Shown here piece by piece: positions 6,973 through 10,178 of a DNA stretch of 10,178 bases (positions are counted from its first letter, which is position 1; each line of letters begins with the position of its first letter). A program made the translations under genes and the position numbers. The DNA is from an uncultured Oscillospiraceae bacterium (GTDB lineage: Bacteria > Bacillota > Clostridia > Oscillospirales > Ruminococcaceae), in NCBI GenBank assembly GCA_934456315.1, contig CAKSHG010000067.1, positions 1-10,178 on the forward strand. The letters run 5' to 3'. The notes beneath the pieces are model-generated. The model made no database searches. It saw only the letters and a list, made by a program, of their open reading frames with translations, and had not been told where the DNA came from.

Positions 6973-7131
6973 GGGAACCTCTAAAAACCGGTTTGAAAAG
7001 GGAAAATGGGTAAAGTGCGCCGAATGCGGTGAAAACCGACGAAGTAAGGCTGTATGCCTTACGAGGAGGTTTGAAGAAGCAGGCGGTGTACTATACACAT
7101 TTTCCCTCAAACAAGGTTTTTAGAGGTGACC
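6973..7131 (+). repeat. 159-bp palindromic MITE-like element, copy 1
   Basis: The same 159-bp unit occurs inverted at 7842-8000 with only 4 mismatches. The ends are terminal inverted repeats: both start with GG, two variable bases, then ACCTCTAAAAACC. The similarity between the two arms continues imperfectly for more than 40 bp, so most of the unit can fold back on itself. At the centre is a perfect hairpin, GTAAGGC-TGTAT-GCCTTAC. TTAT directly flanks both sides (6969-6972 and 7132-7135), a possible 4-bp target duplication. No transposase is encoded; by analogy with other bacterial MITEs it would be mobilised in trans. The unit is open for 50 codons from an ATG at 6971 (stop 7121-7123), but there is no ribosome binding site. 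Confidence 0.8.
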
Positions 7132-7156
7132 TTATATAGAATTTGATAGAACTTTC

Positions 7157-7163
7157 GAGGGAG
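7157..7163 (+). promoter_or_regulatory. Ribosome binding site of the 170-residue gene
   Basis: GAGGGAG, 7 bases upstream of the ATG at 7171. It supports real translation of the unknown gene and fixes its start. No clear promoter is seen between repeat copy 1 and this site. Confidence 0.65.
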
Positions 7164-7170
7164 AAATTCC

Positions 7171-7683
7171 ATGAAAAGGAAAACCTTTTTGATCGCGGCG
7201 GGATTTGTCTTGCTTGCGGTGATAATTCTTGCGGTTTATTTCATAAATACGCCAAAACAAACGGTATCCTACAAAAAATCTATGCTCACAGATAACATCA
7301 GCAGTTTTGAAACGGCGGCAAAAACTGCCATGGCGCTTTATGAGGACGGCAACGAGGACGGCGTCTGGCTGTTTACGGTCGATACAGATGCGAATAATCT
7401 TGCTTGCAATAACGGCTATGAACATTTGCTCTATCCGTTGACCGAGGAGCAGAAAAAAGCGTTTGTGACGGTTAAATCCGTTTTCAGATTAGACCACCTT
7501 GGATTTGAGTATTTATATGTAAATGAGAATTTTGCGACGTTTGGAATTGCAAACGGCAGAGCCTCGTTTATCTATTCAAAATCCAACCAAAAGCCCGATT
7601 TTGTAAATTTGGCTGAAATTACGGATAAAAACCGTGTCTATGTTGAAAAGATTACCGATAATTGGTTTTATGCCTGCAAATAA
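7171..7683 (+). CDS. Unknown single-span membrane-anchored protein between inverted repeats
   Basis: 170 residues, not recognised. Residues 1-4 are basic (MKRK) and 6-25 form one hydrophobic segment (FLIAAGFVLLAVIILAVYF); there is no lipobox, so this is probably an uncleaved signal anchor with the remainder outside the membrane. The exported part (about 30-170) is mixed and polar, with DTDANNLACNNGYEHLLYPL, LGFEYLYVNENFATFGIANG and a C-terminal WFYACK. It has just two cysteines (79 and 169), which could form a disulfide. Codon use is AT-rich (AAA, TTT, GAT, AAT common), unlike the neighbouring che and thrS genes, suggesting acquired or poorly expressed DNA. It stands alone, has its own hairpin terminator, and lies between two inverted copies of a 159-bp repeat. 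The function is unknown; an envelope or stress-related role would be a guess. Confidence 0.75.
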   Translation: MKRKTFLIAAGFVLLAVIILAVYFINTPKQTVSYKKSMLTDNISSFETAAKTAMALYEDGNEDGVWLFTVDTDANNLACNNGYEHLLYPLTEEQKKAFVTVKSVFRLDHLGFEYLYVNENFATFGIANGRASFIYSKSNQKPDFVNLAEITDKNRVYVEKITDNWFYACK

Positions 7684-7799
7684 TCTTAGTGGCATCCATA
7701 TTCATCACTTTACAATTTGGCGCTGTTATGCTGATAACAATTTTGGCAACTAATCGCAAATCTAAGAGTAACCGTTGATTTTCAAGATAATATCATTTT
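7684..7799. other. AT-rich gap with no recognisable gene
   Basis: 116 bases between the stop codon of the 170-residue gene and its terminator. No open frame with a ribosome binding site and no strong promoter is visible. The distance between stop codon and hairpin is longer than usual and could represent a decayed segment. Confidence 0.4.
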
Positions 7800-7841
7800 G
7801 CGGCTGACACCTTTTTCAGGCTCTCAGCCGCATTTATTATT
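7799..7841 (+). terminator. Intrinsic terminator after the 170-residue gene
   Basis: GCGGCTGA (7800-7807) pairs perfectly with TCAGCCGC (7824-7831), and an extra T-A pair gives a 9-bp stem around a 16-base loop. A T-rich but interrupted tract (ATTTATTATT, 7832-7841) follows. The second MITE-like copy begins right after this tract. Confidence 0.65.
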
Positions 7842-8000
7842 GGTCACCTCTAAAAACCTTGTTTGAGGGAAAATGTGTATAGTACACCGCCTGCTTCTTC
7901 AAACCTCCTCGTAAGGCATACAGCCTTACTTCGTCGGCTTTCATCGCATTCGGCGCACTCTACCCATTTTCCCTTTTCAAACCGGTTTTTAGAGGTGCCC
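7842..8000 (-). repeat. 159-bp palindromic MITE-like element, copy 2 (inverted)
   Basis: This is the reverse complement of copy 1 (6973-7131), the same length, differing at 4 positions: one in the outer terminal repeat and three in the interior. It has the same terminal ACCTCTAAAAACC repeats and the same central GTAAGGC hairpin. No direct target duplication is seen; instead the flanks (TATT on the left, AATA on the right) continue the inverted symmetry. It sits between the terminator of the 170-residue gene and the thrS promoter. Confidence 0.8.
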
Positions 8001-8057
8001 AATATAAAAAGGAACCATGTTAATGAAAACTGAAATTCGATGTATTCCACAAATAAC

Positions 8058-8086
8058 TTGACTTTTATGCGGAATAGTAGTAAAAT
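8058..8086 (+). promoter_or_regulatory. Sigma-A-type promoter of thrS
   Basis: TTGACT (8058-8063) and TAAAAT (8081-8086) are separated by exactly 17 bp, each one base off consensus. The expected start near 8093 gives a leader of about 77 bases before the thrS ATG. Confidence 0.75.
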
Positions 8087-8095
8087 AAGAGATAC

Positions 8096-8152
8096 ACAGC
8101 GAAAAGCTGCGAATATTTACATTGAACGGCAGGGCTTTTGTTTAGCTCTGCA
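8096..8152 (+). promoter_or_regulatory. thrS leader with two small hairpins, no T-box
   Basis: CAGC-GAAAA-GCTG (about 8097-8109) is a short stem. GCAGGGC (8129-8135) pairs with GCTCTGC (8145-8151), including one G-U pair, around a 9-base loop, directly before the AAGGAAAGG ribosome binding site (8152-8160). The second stem could affect access of ribosomes to thrS. The conserved T-box sequence typical of many Firmicute thrS leaders is not present, and the leader is too short for a T-box stem I. A regulatory role is inferred only. Confidence 0.35.
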
Positions 8153-8169
8153 AGGAAAGGAAGTTCAGT

Positions 8170-10110
8170 ATGATCAAGGTAACACTAGGAAACGGCGAAA
8201 TCAAGGAGTTTGACGCTCCGCTGTCCGCATTCGACGCGGCAAGAGAACTCGGAGAGGCTAAGACTGCATGCGCAGCAGAGATAGACGGAAAGGTCTGCGA
8301 CCTCCGTACCACCCTCACTGACGGCTGCACCGTGAAGTTCCTCACATTCGAGGATGAGCAGGGTCAGAGAGCATTCAACCACACTGCCTCACATGTTCTG
8401 GCTCAGGCAGTAAAGCGCCTTTTCCCGGCAACAAAGCTTGCCATCGGTCCGGCTATCGAGAACGGTTTCTACTATGATTTCGACACCGAGGAACCCTTCA
8501 CCACCGAAACCCTGGCAAAGATCGAAGCAGAAATGAAGAAGATCGTCAAGGAGTCTATACGTCTTGAACACTTCACCATGGCTCCCGACGAAGCTATAAA
8601 GTACCTCGAGGAACAGGGCGAGCCGTACAAGGTCGAGCTCTGCCAGGAACATGCAGGCAAGGGCGAGCCCATCTCCTTCTACAAGCAGGGCGATTTCACC
8701 GACCTGTGCGCAGGTCCGCACCTGATGTCCACATCTCCGGTAAAGGCGTTCAAGCTCACCTCCGTAACCGGCGCTTACTGGCGCGGAAGCGAAAAGAATA
8801 AGATGCTCACCCGTATCTACGGCACAGCATTCCCGTCCAAGGACGCCCTCAACGCACATCTTGAGGCTCTCGAGGACGCTAAGCGCCGCGACCACAACAA
8901 GATAGGCAGAGAGCTTGAGTACTTCACAACCGTAGACTACATCGGTCAGGGTCTGCCGATACTCCTCCCCAAGGGCGCCAAGGTCGTTCAGATCATGCAG
9001 CGCTGGGTAGAGGACGTTGAAGCAAAGTGCGGCTGCCAGCTCACCAAGACTCCGTATATGGCAAAGCGCGAGCTTTACAAGATCTCCGGTCACTGGGATC
9101 ACTACCTCGACGGAATGTTCGTACTCGGCGACCCCAACGATGAAACCAAGGAATGTTTCGCGCTCCGTCCGATGACCTGCCCGTTCCAGTATCAGGTATT
9201 CCTGAACAGACAGCGCAGCTACCGCGACCTCCCGATGCGCCTGACAGAAACCTCCACACTGTTCCGCAATGAGGACAGCGGCGAGATGCACGGTCTTATC
9301 AGAGTTCGTCAGTTCACGATCTCCGAAGGTCACTATATCCTCCGTCCTGAGCAGCTCGAGGACGAGTTCAGAAACTGCCTGGAGCTTGCAAAGTACTGCC
9401 TGGATACCGTAGGTCTGCTTGAGGACTGCACATTCCGCTTCTCGCAGTGGGATCCCGCTAACCCCAAGAACAAGTACGAGGGTACCCCCGAGCAGTGGGA
9501 AGTTGCTCAGGCTACAATGAAGACCATTCTCGACGACCTCGGCGTTGAATACACCATAGGTATCGACGAGGCCGCATTCTACGGTCCTAAGCTCGATATC
9601 CAGTACAAGAACGTTTTCGGCAAGGAAGATACCCTGGTAACTATCCAGATCGACATGCTGCTTGCACAGCGCTTCGGTATGGAATACGTAGATGTTGACG
9701 GCACTAAGAAGAATCCGTATATCATTCACCGTACAAGCCTCGGCTGCTATGAGCGTACCCTGGCATACCTGCTTGAAAAGTACGCAGGAGCACTCCCGCT
9801 GTGGCTGTCGCCGGAACAGGTTCGTATCCTCCCGATCACCGACCGTGCAAAGGAATACGCAGAGAGCATCGCAAAGCGCTTCGACGATATGAATATCCGC
9901 GTTACCGTTGATAACCGCAACGAAAAGATCGGCTACAAGATCCGTCAGGCTCAGCTTGAAAAGATCCCGTACTTCTTCATTCTCGGCGATAAGGAAGTAG
10001 AGGACAACACCGTATCCCTCCGCTCACGCAAGGACGGCGACCTCGGCGCTTCCCCCGTTGAGGAAGTTATCGCAAAGATTCTCAAGGAAAACGCAGAAAA
10101 GACCAGATGA
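8170..10110 (+). CDS. thrS: Threonyl-tRNA synthetase
   Basis: 646 residues, full length for bacterial ThrRS. The ATG at 8170 follows AAGGAAAGG by 9 bases. The enzyme activates threonine with ATP and charges tRNA-Thr in the cytoplasm. Domains: a TGS domain (1-60); the editing domain with His71 and His75 (HTASH) and Cys180/His184 (CAGPH), the residues that clear mischarged Ser-tRNA; a linker; the class II catalytic core (about 245-545); and the anticodon-binding domain (about 548-640). The core has the three zinc ligands expected for the family: Cys337 (RPMTCPFQ), His388 (SEGHYI) and His520 (YIIHRTSLG). It also has motif 2 starting RNEDSGEMHG (366-375), FYGPKLDIQ, and motif 3 near GCYERTLAYLLE. 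Motif 2 continues FTISEGH where Escherichia coli has FTQDDAH, and TIQIDMLLAQRF replaces TIQLDF-type sequence, so this belongs to a divergent ThrRS subgroup, but all key residues are intact. It has its own promoter and is independent of the upstream island. Confidence 0.97.
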   Translation: MIKVTLGNGEIKEFDAPLSAFDAARELGEAKTACAAEIDGKVCDLRTTLTDGCTVKFLTFEDEQGQRAFNHTASHVLAQAVKRLFPATKLAIGPAIENGFYYDFDTEEPFTTETLAKIEAEMKKIVKESIRLEHFTMAPDEAIKYLEEQGEPYKVELCQEHAGKGEPISFYKQGDFTDLCAGPHLMSTSPVKAFKLTSVTGAYWRGSEKNKMLTRIYGTAFPSKDALNAHLEALEDAKRRDHNKIGRELEYFTTVDYIGQGLPILLPKGAKVVQIMQRWVEDVEAKCGCQLTKTPYMAKRELYKISGHWDHYLDGMFVLGDPNDETKECFALRPMTCPFQYQVFLNRQRSYRDLPMRLTETSTLFRNEDSGEMHGLIRVRQFTISEGHYILRPEQLEDEFRNCLELAKYCLDTVGLLEDCTFRFSQWDPANPKNKYEGTPEQWEVAQATMKTILDDLGVEYTIGIDEAAFYGPKLDIQYKNVFGKEDTLVTIQIDMLLAQRFGMEYVDVDGTKKNPYIIHRTSLGCYERTLAYLLEKYAGALPLWLSPEQVRILPITDRAKEYAESIAKRFDDMNIRVTVDNRNEKIGYKIRQAQLEKIPYFFILGDKEVEDNTVSLRSRKDGDLGASPVEEVIAKILKENAEKTR

Positions 10111-10134
10111 TTCACCACAGAAAGGTAGTGTATT

Positions 10135-10178
10135 ATGGCTAATCAGCAGATGTCCCCTGAACAGATGAAGGCATTCAA
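10135..10178 (+). CDS. Start of an unidentified gene downstream of thrS
   Basis: The first 14 codons (MANQQMSPEQMKAF) run off the right edge. The ATG at 10135 has AAAGG (10121-10125) 9 bases upstream and lies 24 bp after the thrS stop codon with no terminator between, so it is probably cotranscribed with thrS. The visible part is polar and rich in Gln and Met. The family cannot be named from this. Confidence 0.55.
   Translation, partial: MANQQMSPEQMKAF

Noticed and set aside
6903..7021. Leader peptide or small gene starting ATGACGCAC at 6903
   Set aside because: No ribosome binding site, and the frame runs through a terminator-like hairpin and into the repeat before stopping.
6973..8000. 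CRISPR array or tandem repeats
   Set aside because: The two 159-bp units are inverted and far apart, with no regularly spaced short direct repeats anywhere in the window.
7838..8004. Target site duplication around repeat copy 2
   Set aside because: The flanks are TATT and AATA, which are inverted rather than direct repeats, so no duplication can be claimed.
7850..8050. Minus-strand 66-codon open frame across repeat copy 2
   Set aside because: Most of it is the repeat itself read in its open frame, and the upstream part is the thrS promoter region; no ribosome binding site supports it.
8001..8169. T-box riboswitch before thrS
   Set aside because: No conserved T-box sequence or antiterminator/terminator pair is present between the promoter and the start codon, and the leader is too short.
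8389..9729. 446-codon open frame on the minus strand inside thrS
   Set aside because: It lies wholly antisense to thrS, which has all the expected motifs, and gives a low-quality Val/Leu/Cys-rich protein typical of a shadow frame in GC-biased coding DNA.

Overview
The window looks like chromosomal DNA of a motile, anaerobic Clostridia-type Firmicute, most plausibly a Ruminococcaceae/Oscillospiraceae gut bacterium. This is an inference from four things: strong purine-rich ribosome binding sites, a moderately GC-rich codon style (AAG, GAG, TTC, CTC), a complete cheA-cheW-cheR-cheB cluster, and a YlqG/YlqH-like (FliK-like / FlhB-C-like) pair. No rRNA, tRNA, CRISPR array or transposase gene is visible.

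Layout. Positions 1-2099 are read on the minus strand. They hold a 665-residue protein whose C-terminus resembles the flagellar hook-length control (FliK-type) domain, followed immediately by the start of a small FlhB C-terminal-domain-like protein that runs off the left edge. A 190-bp divergent intergenic region (2100-2289) separates them from a tightly packed plus-strand operon, cheA, cheW, cheR and cheB (2290-6842), with gaps of 5-17 bp and a good ribosome binding site before each gene.

Positions 6843-8057 form an AT-richer accessory island between cheB and thrS. Immediately after cheB lies a perfect-consensus sigma-A-type promoter (TTGACA, 16 bp, TATAAT), followed by a 7-bp palindrome and a GC-rich hairpin. 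Next come two 159-bp copies of one palindromic, MITE-like element in inverted orientation (6973-7131 and 7842-8000, 4 differences). Between them sits one AT-rich gene for a 170-residue, single-membrane-span protein of unknown function with its own hairpin terminator.

Positions 8058-10110 carry a clean promoter, a short structured leader without a T-box, and an intact threonyl-tRNA synthetase gene. The first 14 codons of another plus-strand gene follow at the right edge.

How the genes work together. CheA (histidine kinase) and CheW (receptor coupler) form the chemoreceptor signalling core. CheR methylates receptors, and CheB, which carries a receiver domain for phosphotransfer from CheA, demethylates or deamidates them. 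This is the excitation-plus-adaptation core, but no CheY, CheC, CheD or receptor is encoded here, so those must lie elsewhere. The FliK/FlhB-like pair across the divergent promoter region fits a motility context. ThrS is a housekeeping gene, apparently unrelated. The most unusual part is the 1.2-kb island between cheB and thrS.
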